Origin: Skermanella stibiiresistens SB22
Lineage (GTDB): Bacteria > Pseudomonadota > Alphaproteobacteria > Azospirillales > Azospirillaceae
Length of the DNA: 64,000 nucleotides
Direction of reading: 5' to 3'
Assembly: GCF_000576635.1 (NCBI RefSeq)
Contig: NZ_AVFL01000021.1
Coordinates: 1 to 64,000, forward strand
Position 1 is the stretch's first letter, and the number at the start of each line of letters is the position of its first letter. The notes beneath the pieces were generated by a model that worked only from the letters and a program-made list of their open reading frames with translations, was not told the DNA's origin and made no database searches. This document shows positions 20,350-28,222 of this stretch, one piece after another. The translations under genes and the position numbers were made by a program.

Positions 20350-20841
20350 ATGATCGTTCGGGTTGCCGCCTTCCTCCTCGCCTGCGCCATTCCCGGGACG
20401 GCCTTGGCCCAGGATGCCGGCCATGGCACCCACGACATGACGGCGCCGGATGGCCAGACGGCTCCGGGGGACGAGCGGCCCAAGCGGATGGCGGCTCCCA
20501 AGGATGCCCGGGCCTACATCATCTGGCCCTCCAACGGCACGGTGATCAACGGCGGCAAGTTCTGGGTCCGCATGGGCTTGCAGAACTACGGCGTCGCTCC
20601 AGCCGGTGTCCGCCGCGAAGGCACCGGCCATCATCACCTGATCATCGACAGCGAGCTTCCGCCGCTCGACGAGCCGATCCCCAACGACCGCAACCACCTG
20701 CATTTCGGTGGCGGCCAGACCGAGGCGCGGGTCGAACTGCCTCCTGGCCAGCACACGCTCCAGATGCTGCTGGGCGACGCCGACCACGTGCCCCACGACC
20801 CACCGGTCACGTCCAGCAAGATCACCATCACGGTTCGCTGA
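20350..20841 (+). CDS. Exported DUF4399 protein, copy 1
   Basis: Periplasmic protein of 163 aa with a cleavable signal peptide (cut after TALA near residue 20), a variable His/Asp/Pro-rich stretch to about 55 and a DUF4399 domain from APKDARAYIIWPSNG to the C-terminus. The domain carries clustered histidines (GTGHHHLIID, DRNHLHFGGGQTE) and the ending LLGDADHVPHDPPVTS; these look like metal ligands, but that is inference. The next gene encodes a paralogue. No function is known to me. Confidence 0.85.
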   Translation: MIVRVAAFLLACAIPGTALAQDAGHGTHDMTAPDGQTAPGDERPKRMAAPKDARAYIIWPSNGTVINGGKFWVRMGLQNYGVAPAGVRREGTGHHHLIIDSELPPLDEPIPNDRNHLHFGGGQTEARVELPPGQHTLQMLLGDADHVPHDPPVTSSKITITVR

Positions 20842-20874
20842 GGCCCGGTACGCTGAGGTAAGGAGGTTCAAGCC

Positions 20875-21318
20875 ATGAGATCAAGCGCCCTGGTCGCGGC
20901 CGTCGCCGCGGGTTTCGTATCGGTCTTCGTGGCGTTGGCTCCCGGCGCCGCCCCGGCGGACGACCGCCATCCGGCACCCAAGGACGCCTACGCCTATATC
21001 GGGTGGCCCAATGACGGCGAGGTCGTGACCGGACGGTTCAAGGTCTGGCTGGGCTTGCGGAACTTCGGCGTGGCGCCGTCCGGCGTCGATAAGCCCAACA
21101 CCGGCCATCACCACCTGCTGATCGATGTCGGCGTGCCGCCGCTGGACGAGCCGATCCCGAACGACCGCAACCATGTCCATCTCGGCGCTGGACAGACCGA
21201 AACCTATCTGGAACTGCCGCCCGGCCGCCATACGCTGCAATTGCTGATGGGCGACGCCGACCACGTGCCGCACGACCCGCCGGTGACCTCCAAGAAGATC
21301 ACCATCACGGTTCGCTGA
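20875..21318 (+). CDS. Exported DUF4399 protein, copy 2
   Basis: Paralogue of the preceding protein, 147 aa, starting 33 bp after it with a clear site (AAGGAGG) before the ATG. A signal peptide (to about residue 24, APADD) is followed by the same domain: APKDAYAYIGWPNDG, NTGHHHLLIDVGVPPLDEPI, NDRNHVHLGAGQTE and an ending almost identical to copy 1. The two DUF4399 domains are clearly related along their full length, so this is a tandem duplication with diverged N-termini. Its stop overlaps by 14 bp the 3' end of the cyclase gene on the opposite strand. Confidence 0.85.
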   Translation: MRSSALVAAVAAGFVSVFVALAPGAAPADDRHPAPKDAYAYIGWPNDGEVVTGRFKVWLGLRNFGVAPSGVDKPNTGHHHLLIDVGVPPLDEPIPNDRNHVHLGAGQTETYLELPPGRHTLQLLMGDADHVPHDPPVTSKKITITVR

Positions 21319-23218
21319 CCCCGTCCCGCAACAGCCAAATCCTCACCGGCAGGCGTTTGCCACGCAAGCCGATCTCGCCGACCGGCAGTCCATCGGGGAT
21401 CGGCCCGGCCCCGGCTCCCGCCCGCGCGACGGCCTCCCAGGTCGTCTCACCGACGATCACCTGTGACCAGGGCGAGGTCCGCTCGGCCACCTGCTTGGCG
21501 TGGGCCTCCAGCCGGGCCGCCGTGTTGGCGGTGTCCCCCAACAGCGAATATTCCCGATGTCCGGCGCCGCCCAGGCTGCCGACCACCAGCGGACCCGTGT
21601 GGATGCCGACCCGGATGATCACCGACGGCAAGCCCTCGGTCCGCCACATCGCGTTCAGGGCCTCCAACTCGCGGCCCATGGCGAGGGCGCAACTCACCGC
21701 CTTCGCCGCGTCGGCGTCGATCTCCTCCCGTGTCGTCCGCGCCACGGGTGCCCCGAACACCGCCAGGATCGCGTCGCCGATGAAGCGCAGGACGACGCCG
21801 TCGTGGGCGGCGACCACCCGCGTCATCGCCTCCAGGTAGCTGTCGAGCCAGCGGATCAGGGGTTCCGGAGGCAGCGCCTCGCAGATCGTCGTGAAGCCCT
21901 TGATGTCCGAGAACAGCACGGTCGCGGTCAGTTCCTGCGGCTTCGGGCGCCCTCCCGCCATGAACGTCGCCCGCTCGCGCCACATCTCCTCCGCGACCGG
22001 ACGCGAGACATGGGTGGCGAACAAGCTCATCAGGGTCCTGCGGTCGGCACGCTCGCGGAGCGAGCGGTGCGCGGTCATGCCGCCGATGCCTCCCGCCAGC
22101 GCCAGCGACGGCGCCAACAAGGGGATCAGCGCCCCACCGGAGGCGAACAGCGCCGCGGCACCCGCCCACAGGCAGGCCATCAGCGCCGTGCCCGCCACCG
22201 CCAGCAACCAGACCGGCAGGCCGGCCACCGCCAGCGCCACCCCGATGCCGCCGAGACCCAGCGTCAGGGCGGCCTCCCAAGCGGGATCGAGGCGCTGGCT
22301 CGTCCTGTGATCCAGCAGTTGGGCCAACACATGGGCCTGGATCTCGACGCCGGGCATGCTGATGCCCGTGCGGGACAGCGGCGTCCTGTGCCGGTCCGTT
22401 CCAGACAGCACGGTGCCGACCAGGACCACCTTGCCGGCCAGCCAGTCCGGAGGCAGCAGCGAGATCAATTCCGCCGGATAGATCGGGAAAGGCGGGGTGG
22501 CGTCGTCCGGTCCATGGCGCCACGCGATCCGGAAGGCATCTGGGGGCGGCGGCGTGCCGCCCGCCGCCACCGCCAGCCGCGCCGGAAAGCTGAGCGTGCC
22601 GTCATCGGCCGCCGGGACATGCCAGCGCACCGAACCGTCCAGCGTGTCCTTGGCCAAGTTGGCGTAGCCATGCGGAACGCCGGCCAGGAAGCCGCCGAGG
22701 AACTCGCGTTGACGTTCGGTCAAACCCGTCCGCTCGAGCGCGGAAATGGCGACCACGGGCATTCCGGGATCGGCTAGGCGGCGACGCAGCCGGTCGTCCA
22801 GGTCTGGCAGGGTAGGCTGGTCGAACAGGATGTCGATGCCGACCGCGCGGACCCGCGCATCCCGCAGCTTGCCGATCAGGTCGGCCAGGAACCCGCGATC
22901 GACTGGCGAGCGGCAGGCCAGGGTCGCGAAACTGTCCTCGCCGAAAGCGACCAGGGCGATACCGGTGTGCTGCGGCTCCGGCGGCGCGAAGTGCCCGATC
23001 ATCAAATCGCCGAAGCTCTCGTCCGCCAGCCTCAGCGGCGGCAGGACGCGGGGCAGGGCGAAGGACGCCGCCGCGATGGCCAGGCTGATCGCCAGCGCCA
23101 TCCTGAACGGAGCCACCTTGGCGGGGATGCCGCGCGGCCGCTGGGTCACCCCCTTGGCGTCAAGCTCCCGCTCCGGCGGTCCGACGTCCCGCGAGCGCTC
23201 TCCCGCATCCTTGGGCAT
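21305..23218 (-). CDS. CHASE2-domain class III nucleotide cyclase
   Basis: Membrane-bound adenylate/guanylate cyclase of 637 aa. A transmembrane helix near residues 38-56 leads into a periplasmic CHASE2 sensor domain (about 66-310), then two or three membrane helices (about 315-385) and a cytoplasmic class III catalytic domain (about 430-632). Metal-binding aspartates are D438 (LFSDIKGFT) and D482 (FIGDAILAVFG); N565 and R569 (GDTANTAARLE) are the transition-state residues, so it should be active. At the substrate-selecting position before GDA there is R478 where many adenylate cyclases have Lys, so ATP or GTP preference is uncertain. It is the last gene of a leftward operon after the caspase-like and DUF4384 genes, 27 bp behind the latter. 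Confidence 0.9.
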   Translation of the reverse strand: MPKDAGERSRDVGPPERELDAKGVTQRPRGIPAKVAPFRMALAISLAIAAASFALPRVLPPLRLADESFGDLMIGHFAPPEPQHTGIALVAFGEDSFATLACRSPVDRGFLADLIGKLRDARVRAVGIDILFDQPTLPDLDDRLRRRLADPGMPVVAISALERTGLTERQREFLGGFLAGVPHGYANLAKDTLDGSVRWHVPAADDGTLSFPARLAVAAGGTPPPPDAFRIAWRHGPDDATPPFPIYPAELISLLPPDWLAGKVVLVGTVLSGTDRHRTPLSRTGISMPGVEIQAHVLAQLLDHRTSQRLDPAWEAALTLGLGGIGVALAVAGLPVWLLAVAGTALMACLWAGAAALFASGGALIPLLAPSLALAGGIGGMTAHRSLRERADRRTLMSLFATHVSRPVAEEMWRERATFMAGGRPKPQELTATVLFSDIKGFTTICEALPPEPLIRWLDSYLEAMTRVVAAHDGVVLRFIGDAILAVFGAPVARTTREEIDADAAKAVSCALAMGRELEALNAMWRTEGLPSVIIRVGIHTGPLVVGSLGGAGHREYSLLGDTANTAARLEAHAKQVAERTSPWSQVIVGETTWEAVARAGAGAGPIPDGLPVGEIGLRGKRLPVRIWLLRDGVSEP

Positions 23219-23245
23219 CCGGGTTCCATCCGGTCCGTGGAGGCT

Positions 23246-24442
23246 TCACTCGACCCGCATGACGATCTGGGCCACCACCAGACGCGTCTGGCGCAATCCG
23301 TCCAGCGTGGCTTCCAGGCGTTCGACCGCGTCCTTGCCCATGGGGCGGAAGGCTTGGGCGCCCGCTTGCGCGCCAGACTGGCTTCCACCTGGCAGGGATG
23401 GCGTCAGATCGCGGTCGGCGGCGAAGCAGCGGACCTCGCTGTCTCCCCCCAGGTCGGACGCGGACAGCGGAAGCGGCATGCGGTCACCGGGGAAGGTCAT
23501 CGGCGTGTGGCTCTTGACCAGCGAGCCGCCGCTCTCGGGCGACGGGAAGATTGGGATCAGGTCGTTCCGCCGGCGCAGATAGCAGTACAGATGGGCGTCC
23601 CGGTTGGTTTGGAGGACCAGCCTGATCTGGTCGCCCTGTCGATATGTCGGATACAACCCGCGATCGGACGACAGTGACAGGTCGAGCGGTGCCAGGGTCT
23701 CGCCCAGCGCCGCCAGCACGGGTTCCGCCTGCCGGGTGCAGCCGGCGCGGACCAGGGCCACCGCCAGCGCGCCGGCATCGCCGGAAGCGCCCGTCTTGTC
23801 GTCGACCAGCCGAAGCACGAGCGCGCTGCTATGGGTGCGGTCGCCGCTCAGCGCCAGCATGCGCGCGCCGTCCACCAAGGGTGCCTTGGCCGGCCACGGA
23901 CGCACCTGCGCGCCGGTTGGCCACGCGATCGTCGCGTCGTCGACGCCGGGCGCGTGCAGGATCACCGTGTCGAAGGCGGGATCGGAAGGCTTCTGAAGCT
24001 CGGGCGGCCGGTTGGTCGGCGCGCACCATGTTCCCGGCAAGGAGAGGTCGATCGGCGCCAATTCGCCGCCCGATCGGCCCTTGGCGGGGCCGACGGTGCG
24101 GGCGGCGCCCAATTCACCTTGGGAAAAGCGGTCGGCGGCGAACAGCCCCGACAGGCGGCCCTGTGCCGGCGAGCCGCCGGACAGTCGGTCGAGCGGACCA
24201 TCATAGGGTCCCTTGATGGTGATCGTTCGGCCGCTGGCGAACAGGAACAGGGCGTTGGTCCCCTCCGGCAGGTGGACGGGAGCGCCGTCCTCGACCACCT
24301 GACCGACGGTGAAGCCAGGGACGGTGGCGGCCACGACGATCGCCTGATCGGCGGTGGCGCTGCCCACGCCGCCCAAGCAAGCCGCCAGCGCCAGCCCTAG
24401 GGCCGAGCGTGCGAGATGGGTGAAGGGATAGCGGATGCGCAT
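23246..24442 (-). CDS. Exported DUF4384-domain protein
   Basis: Periplasmic protein of 398 aa with a signal peptide (cut near residue 30, SATAD). The N-terminal half has a beta-rich segment (TVGQVVEDGAPVHLPEGTNA, ASGRTITIKGPYDGPL) resembling the short sensor-like repeats found in such proteins. A DUF4384 domain covers about residues 255-345, with QIRLVLQTNRDAHLYCYL and LIPIFPSP. I chose the ATG at 24442, which gives a clean signal peptide and has GGAGG nine bases upstream; the frame is open for 23 more codons. DUF4384 domains commonly accompany caspase-like proteins and CHASE2 cyclases, exactly its neighbours here (98 bp and 27 bp). Confidence 0.8.
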   Translation of the reverse strand: MRIRYPFTHLARSALGLALAACLGGVGSATADQAIVVAATVPGFTVGQVVEDGAPVHLPEGTNALFLFASGRTITIKGPYDGPLDRLSGGSPAQGRLSGLFAADRFSQGELGAARTVGPAKGRSGGELAPIDLSLPGTWCAPTNRPPELQKPSDPAFDTVILHAPGVDDATIAWPTGAQVRPWPAKAPLVDGARMLALSGDRTHSSALVLRLVDDKTGASGDAGALAVALVRAGCTRQAEPVLAALGETLAPLDLSLSSDRGLYPTYRQGDQIRLVLQTNRDAHLYCYLRRRNDLIPIFPSPESGGSLVKSHTPMTFPGDRMPLPLSASDLGGDSEVRCFAADRDLTPSLPGGSQSGAQAGAQAFRPMGKDAVERLEATLDGLRQTRLVVAQIVMRVE

Positions 24443-24540
24443 GGTTAACCTCCGTGAATGCCGCTCCATGCTGCATGCCCCCACCAAGGCCCGCAGTAAA
24501 CCAGCCGACACCCCGCGCCGGTTTTCAGGTGATCTTTGGA

Positions 24541-27099
24541 CTAGTTCAGCTCCCGGGCAACCCGAAAGCCGTTGGCCAGATAGCGCACGTCCTCGTCATA
24601 ATTGAGGCGGCCGGTGGCCGACAGCGAGTTGGCGTCGTTCCGCCACGACCCGCCGCGCAACACGCGCTTGCGGCAATCGCCCTGCGTCCAGGCGCCGCCG
24701 TCGGCGGGGGCGCCACGGTAATTGTTGTTCCAGCAGTCCGCCACCCACTCCGCGACTCCCCCATTCATATCGTAGAGGCCGAGCGGGTTGGGCTTGAAGC
24801 TGCCGACCGGCAGGGGGGTCATCCTCTCGTACATGCCGCCGCAGTTCTCGCAATTCGCGTTGGCGACGCCGACGATGTCGCCCCACCAGAAGCGTCCGGC
24901 CGTGCCCGCGCGGGCGGCGTATTCCCACTCGGCCTCACTGGGCAGGCGGTATTTCTGCCCCGTCCGCTTGGACAGCCACGTCACATAGTCGACGGCGTCC
25001 TTCCAGTGGACATTGTGGATCGGCGTCTCGTCGGTGGCGCTGGTCATGCGCGGCATGGTCTCGCACCCGCCACCTTGGACGCAGGCGCGCCATTCCGCCA
25101 CCCGGACCTCGAACATCCCCAGCGCGAAGGGGCGGCCGATCGTCACCTTGTGGCTCGGCATCTCGCTGGGATCGCCCTTGACCGTTCCCATGGCGAAGCT
25201 TCCGGCGGGAACGCGCACCATGATCGGACATTCCGCGCAGTCCTGGAAGCTGTTGGACTGCCCCTTGTTCCGCGTCGCCGGCTGGGGAGCGGGATCCGCG
25301 GCGGTGGTCTGGGCGGGAGCGGGCTTGACGGGTTCCGGTTTGGGCGGCTCGACCTTCTTCGCTTCCTGCTTGGCCGGCGCCTGGGCGGGCGTGGGGACGG
25401 GCGCTGGCGCCGGCTTGGGCGGTTCGGCCTTCGCGATCTCCGTCCTGGGAGCAGGGACCGCCGCGGCGGGGGCAGGTGGAGCAGCCGATGCCATTGGAGC
25501 GGGTGCCGGCGTCACGAGGGCCAGCCGGCTCCGCGCCAGCGCGGCGTTGCGGCTGTCGGGGAAAAGCTGGAGATACGCGGTGAAGTCCCCCGCCTGGGCG
25601 CTGTCGCGGATGCGCTGCCACATCGCGTCCTCCAGGTCGGGGCCGCTGGCGGGGGTGCCGGCGGGTTCAACCTCGATCCGGACCGACGCGGTCGCCTTGC
25701 CGCCCTTGCCATCCTCGGCCAGGATGGCGAAGCTGCCAGCGTCGCCGGGGGCGGACTGGCCCGGGTCATACAAGAGGCCGGGAATTTCGGCGGCCGTCAC
25801 CTTGTCGCCCAGGCGCAACGCTTGCGAGCCTCTCCTGACCGTGCCCCGCGACGGCAGGGTGGCGACCGTCAGTGTCAGTGGGTCGCCGTCGGGATCGGTG
25901 GGCGTCTCCAGGCCAAGTCGCGGCACCGCCAGGCGGAAGGTGCGCTCACCGGCCACCACCGGCGGACGGTTCGACTGGTCGACCGTGATCGCGATGCTGC
26001 CGGGCGCCATGCCGCCCTTGTTGTCCATCACCGCGAAGTCGAAGCTGCCTGCGGCACCCACGCCGCCGATCTCCGGCTTGTAGGTCAATTGGGACAGTTG
26101 CGCGGCGCTGAGGTAGTCGCCGATCAGCACCAGCCGCTCGCCCAAGCGGATCTGTCCCAGTGTCGGCAGGTTGGAGACCTGCGCGAAGACCTCGTCGCCA
26201 TCCGGATCGGCGACGCGTCCGATGCCAAGCTTGACCGGTTCGGCCGAGTCCCCGATGACGATTGGCTTCAGGGCGGGAAGTTCGGGGATGCGGTTCGGCG
26301 GCGCCGGATTGAAATAGAAGGGTGTGGCGCCCAGCGAGCCGAAGATGAAGGGTTCCTGGCGGCCCTGAGTCGCCTCCATCACGTTGTCGCGCACCCGGCG
26401 GAAGAACAGGCCAAGCTCCAGTCCCGGCACCGCGAAGTTTCTCAGCAGCGCGTTGGTGTAGGGACTGTGCTCGCCGCTGCCGTCCTCGGCCAGCGCGTCG
26501 GCTCGTGTCGCCAGGGCTACCAGCGTATCGCTCGGCGTGTCGTCGATCCGCGACAGGCCGGCGGAGACGTCGCGTTCCCGCAGGGCACCGGCGTTGTTCT
26601 TCGACAGGCGGTCGGCGAAGGGATTGTTGCGGCAGGCGTCCAGGATCAGCACGCCCAGCTTCCGGGCCTGCGCCAGCTCTCCCATGATCAGGTTGAGCGG
26701 CATCGCCTCGTAGACCAGATCGCGCTCGCGCTCCAGCTTGGCGTCGGACGGCAGCAGATAGTTCTGGCCGCGCACCTGAAGCCCATGGCCGGCGTAGAAG
26801 ATCACGGCCACATCAGCCGAGGCGGCGCGGATGCCGAAGTCGCGCAGACGGCCGGAAAACCCCCGGTTATCCAGGTCGTAGGCTTCCTCGACCTCGAAAT
26901 TCAGCTTCCGCAGGGAAGCGGCGATGGCTCGGGCGTCGTTGCCGGGGTTGGGCAGGGCTGGAGCGAACTGATAGGCGCCGATGCCGACCACCAGGGCGAT
27001 CCGCTTGTCCGTCTCGGCGGCGCGCGCGATCGTCGCGCCGGTGACCAGCACGCCGCAGACCAGGATTACCAGCAGGCTCAGGAACCGAGTAATTCTCAT
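24541..27099 (-). CDS. Secreted caspase-like (peptidase C14) protein fused to an FGE-type domain
   Basis: Large exported protein (852 aa). Signal peptide residues 1-28. A peptidase C14 (p20-like) domain covers about 32-265, with the catalytic dyad intact: H105 in FYAGHGLQ and C156 in LILDACRNNPF. Two beta-sandwich, cadherin-like repeats follow (about 270-375 and 378-478), each with a DPDGD motif. A short helical part and a Pro/Ala/Lys linker (about 530-612) lead to a C-terminal formylglycine-generating-enzyme/SUMF1-like domain (620-852; RVPAGSFAMG, RLPSEAEWEYAARAG, NANCENCGG, RVLRGGSW). I chose the ATG at 27099, which gives a proper signal peptide; an upstream start at 27129 is possible. First gene of an operon with the DUF4384 and CHASE2 cyclase genes. 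Substrates are unknown. Confidence 0.88.
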   Translation of the reverse strand: MRITRFLSLLVILVCGVLVTGATIARAAETDKRIALVVGIGAYQFAPALPNPGNDARAIAASLRKLNFEVEEAYDLDNRGFSGRLRDFGIRAASADVAVIFYAGHGLQVRGQNYLLPSDAKLERERDLVYEAMPLNLIMGELAQARKLGVLILDACRNNPFADRLSKNNAGALRERDVSAGLSRIDDTPSDTLVALATRADALAEDGSGEHSPYTNALLRNFAVPGLELGLFFRRVRDNVMEATQGRQEPFIFGSLGATPFYFNPAPPNRIPELPALKPIVIGDSAEPVKLGIGRVADPDGDEVFAQVSNLPTLGQIRLGERLVLIGDYLSAAQLSQLTYKPEIGGVGAAGSFDFAVMDNKGGMAPGSIAITVDQSNRPPVVAGERTFRLAVPRLGLETPTDPDGDPLTLTVATLPSRGTVRRGSQALRLGDKVTAAEIPGLLYDPGQSAPGDAGSFAILAEDGKGGKATASVRIEVEPAGTPASGPDLEDAMWQRIRDSAQAGDFTAYLQLFPDSRNAALARSRLALVTPAPAPMASAAPPAPAAAVPAPRTEIAKAEPPKPAPAPVPTPAQAPAKQEAKKVEPPKPEPVKPAPAQTTAADPAPQPATRNKGQSNSFQDCAECPIMVRVPAGSFAMGTVKGDPSEMPSHKVTIGRPFALGMFEVRVAEWRACVQGGGCETMPRMTSATDETPIHNVHWKDAVDYVTWLSKRTGQKYRLPSEAEWEYAARAGTAGRFWWGDIVGVANANCENCGGMYERMTPLPVGSFKPNPLGLYDMNGGVAEWVADCWNNNYRGAPADGGAWTQGDCRKRVLRGGSWRNDANSLSATGRLNYDEDVRYLANGFRVARELN

Positions 27100-27191
27100 C
27101 AGGGAAGCGTCCCACCCGTCGCATGCCACGCCGCCCGACCAGGATTTCGAGCTCGGCCGGCCGCGACAGCCGACGGCAACATACTCGTTAG

Positions 27192-27222
27192 ATTATATCC
27201 CCGACGGGCCAGTTTGAGACAA
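27192..27222 (-). promoter_or_regulatory. Candidate sigma-70-type promoter for the caspase operon
   Basis: On the minus strand a perfect TATAAT (27197-27192) lies 19 nt after TTGTCT (27222-27217), about 95 bp before the chosen start of the caspase-like gene. The 361-bp divergent gap 27100-27460 is visibly A+T-richer than its surroundings and has no other gene I can support, so both divergent units are probably controlled from it. The spacing is longer than optimal. Confidence 0.35.
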
Positions 27223-27460
27223 GCATGAAAAGTAAGTATTCCGAATGCTCAACCAAATCGATTGGGGGATATGCGTAAGGGAATGATCGTTGCTTGTCTT
27301 GAGTGGGAAGATGTCCGGTAGCGTGTCCATCGATGGGCTCTTGGGAGGTGTTTCGAAAGAGGTGAATGGCTTCACAGACAAGGGTTATGCGTCCGCCTAA
27401 CGTTTGCGGACCGACACGGTGGAGCCTCCACCGGTCACCGTAGCCGAGGGGAACGCCTCC

Positions 27461-27814
27461 ATGCCGACACCGACCCGCTTCCTGATCGCCGGGGCATTCA
27501 TGGCCTTGGCTTCCGCGACCGGCGCCTTGACGGTCGCCATCGGCACGACCACCAGCGCCGCCGCGGCGGAGTTGAACCAGCGCACCCACCTGGAACCCCG
27601 CTTCAACGACAAGATCCAGATGCAGATCGCCAAGAGCTGGCGCCGCCAGGGCGAACTCCAGAACCAGGACTTCACCCGCGGAAGCCAGCAGGGCTGCGGC
27701 AGCCAATCCGTCGGCAACGTCTTCGTCCCCAAGGGCGCCCAGGCCCCGCGCGAGGTCGTCACGATCATCACCGGCGACGTGATCAACAACGTCGGGCGGG
27801 GAGGCTGCCGATGA
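27461..27814 (+). CDS. Small exported hypothetical protein
   Basis: A 117-aa protein with a signal peptide (about residues 1-36, cut after SAAAA). The mature part is charged (RFNDKIQMQIAKSWRRQGEL) and ends in a segment CGSQSVGNVFVP ... ITGDVINNVGRGGC with two cysteines, reminiscent of small periplasmic or surface proteins, but I recognise no family. I chose the ATG at 27461 after GAGGGGA; the frame is open upstream. Its stop overlaps the next start by 4 bp, so it heads a rightward unit of exported proteins facing the caspase operon. Confidence 0.7.
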   Translation: MPTPTRFLIAGAFMALASATGALTVAIGTTTSAAAAELNQRTHLEPRFNDKIQMQIAKSWRRQGELQNQDFTRGSQQGCGSQSVGNVFVPKGAQAPREVVTIITGDVINNVGRGGCR

Positions 27815-28170
27815 CACCGAGGTTGCTGGCCCTCAGCCTCGCGCTGTCCGCCCCGATGGCTTTGGTTGTCACACTGGCCTTGGGCATCGGAGGCGCGGCG
27901 GCCACAGTGGTCAAGGAGGGCGGCCCGCCGGTCGGGGCCAAGGCGGGCGGAGCCCCCGGCCTCTTCCCGAGCGGGGCGGTTCGGCTTCAATGCTGGCAGC
28001 ATGGCGACCGCATCATCGACGAGAGCGACCTGCGCGACACCGCGATCGATTACTTCGACAGCTCCAGCGGCCTGCGTTTCCGGCGCGGCTCGGCGCCCGA
28101 CCGGATGGTGATGCTGCTCAACCCCGCGCCGGAGACCACCTGCCTGCTGCAGGAGGAGAAGGCCGAATAG
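27811..28170 (+). CDS. Small exported hypothetical protein
   Basis: A 119-aa protein with an N-terminal hydrophobic export segment (residues 5-32) and a mature part containing LQCWQHGDRIIDESDLRDT and PETTCLLQEE, with two cysteines that could form a disulfide. No recognised domain. It starts inside the stop codon of the previous gene (ATGA) and is followed 52 bp later by the GIN-type protein gene, so the three are probably one transcript. Role unknown; co-localisation suggests an envelope function. Confidence 0.7.
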   Translation: MTPRLLALSLALSAPMALVVTLALGIGGAAATVVKEGGPPVGAKAGGAPGLFPSGAVRLQCWQHGDRIIDESDLRDTAIDYFDSSSGLRFRRGSAPDRMVMLLNPAPETTCLLQEEKAE

Positions 28171-28222
28171 GGCGACGCCCCAATCCATTCCGCCGCGATC
28201 ACCCATTCACAGGAGAGAACCG

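Noticed and set aside
24454-27228. Very long open frame (924 codons) on the + strand opposite the caspase-like gene
   Set aside because: It is a mirror of a high-GC coding sequence: the product is Gly/Arg/His-rich with no domains, while the opposite strand has clear, ordered domains.
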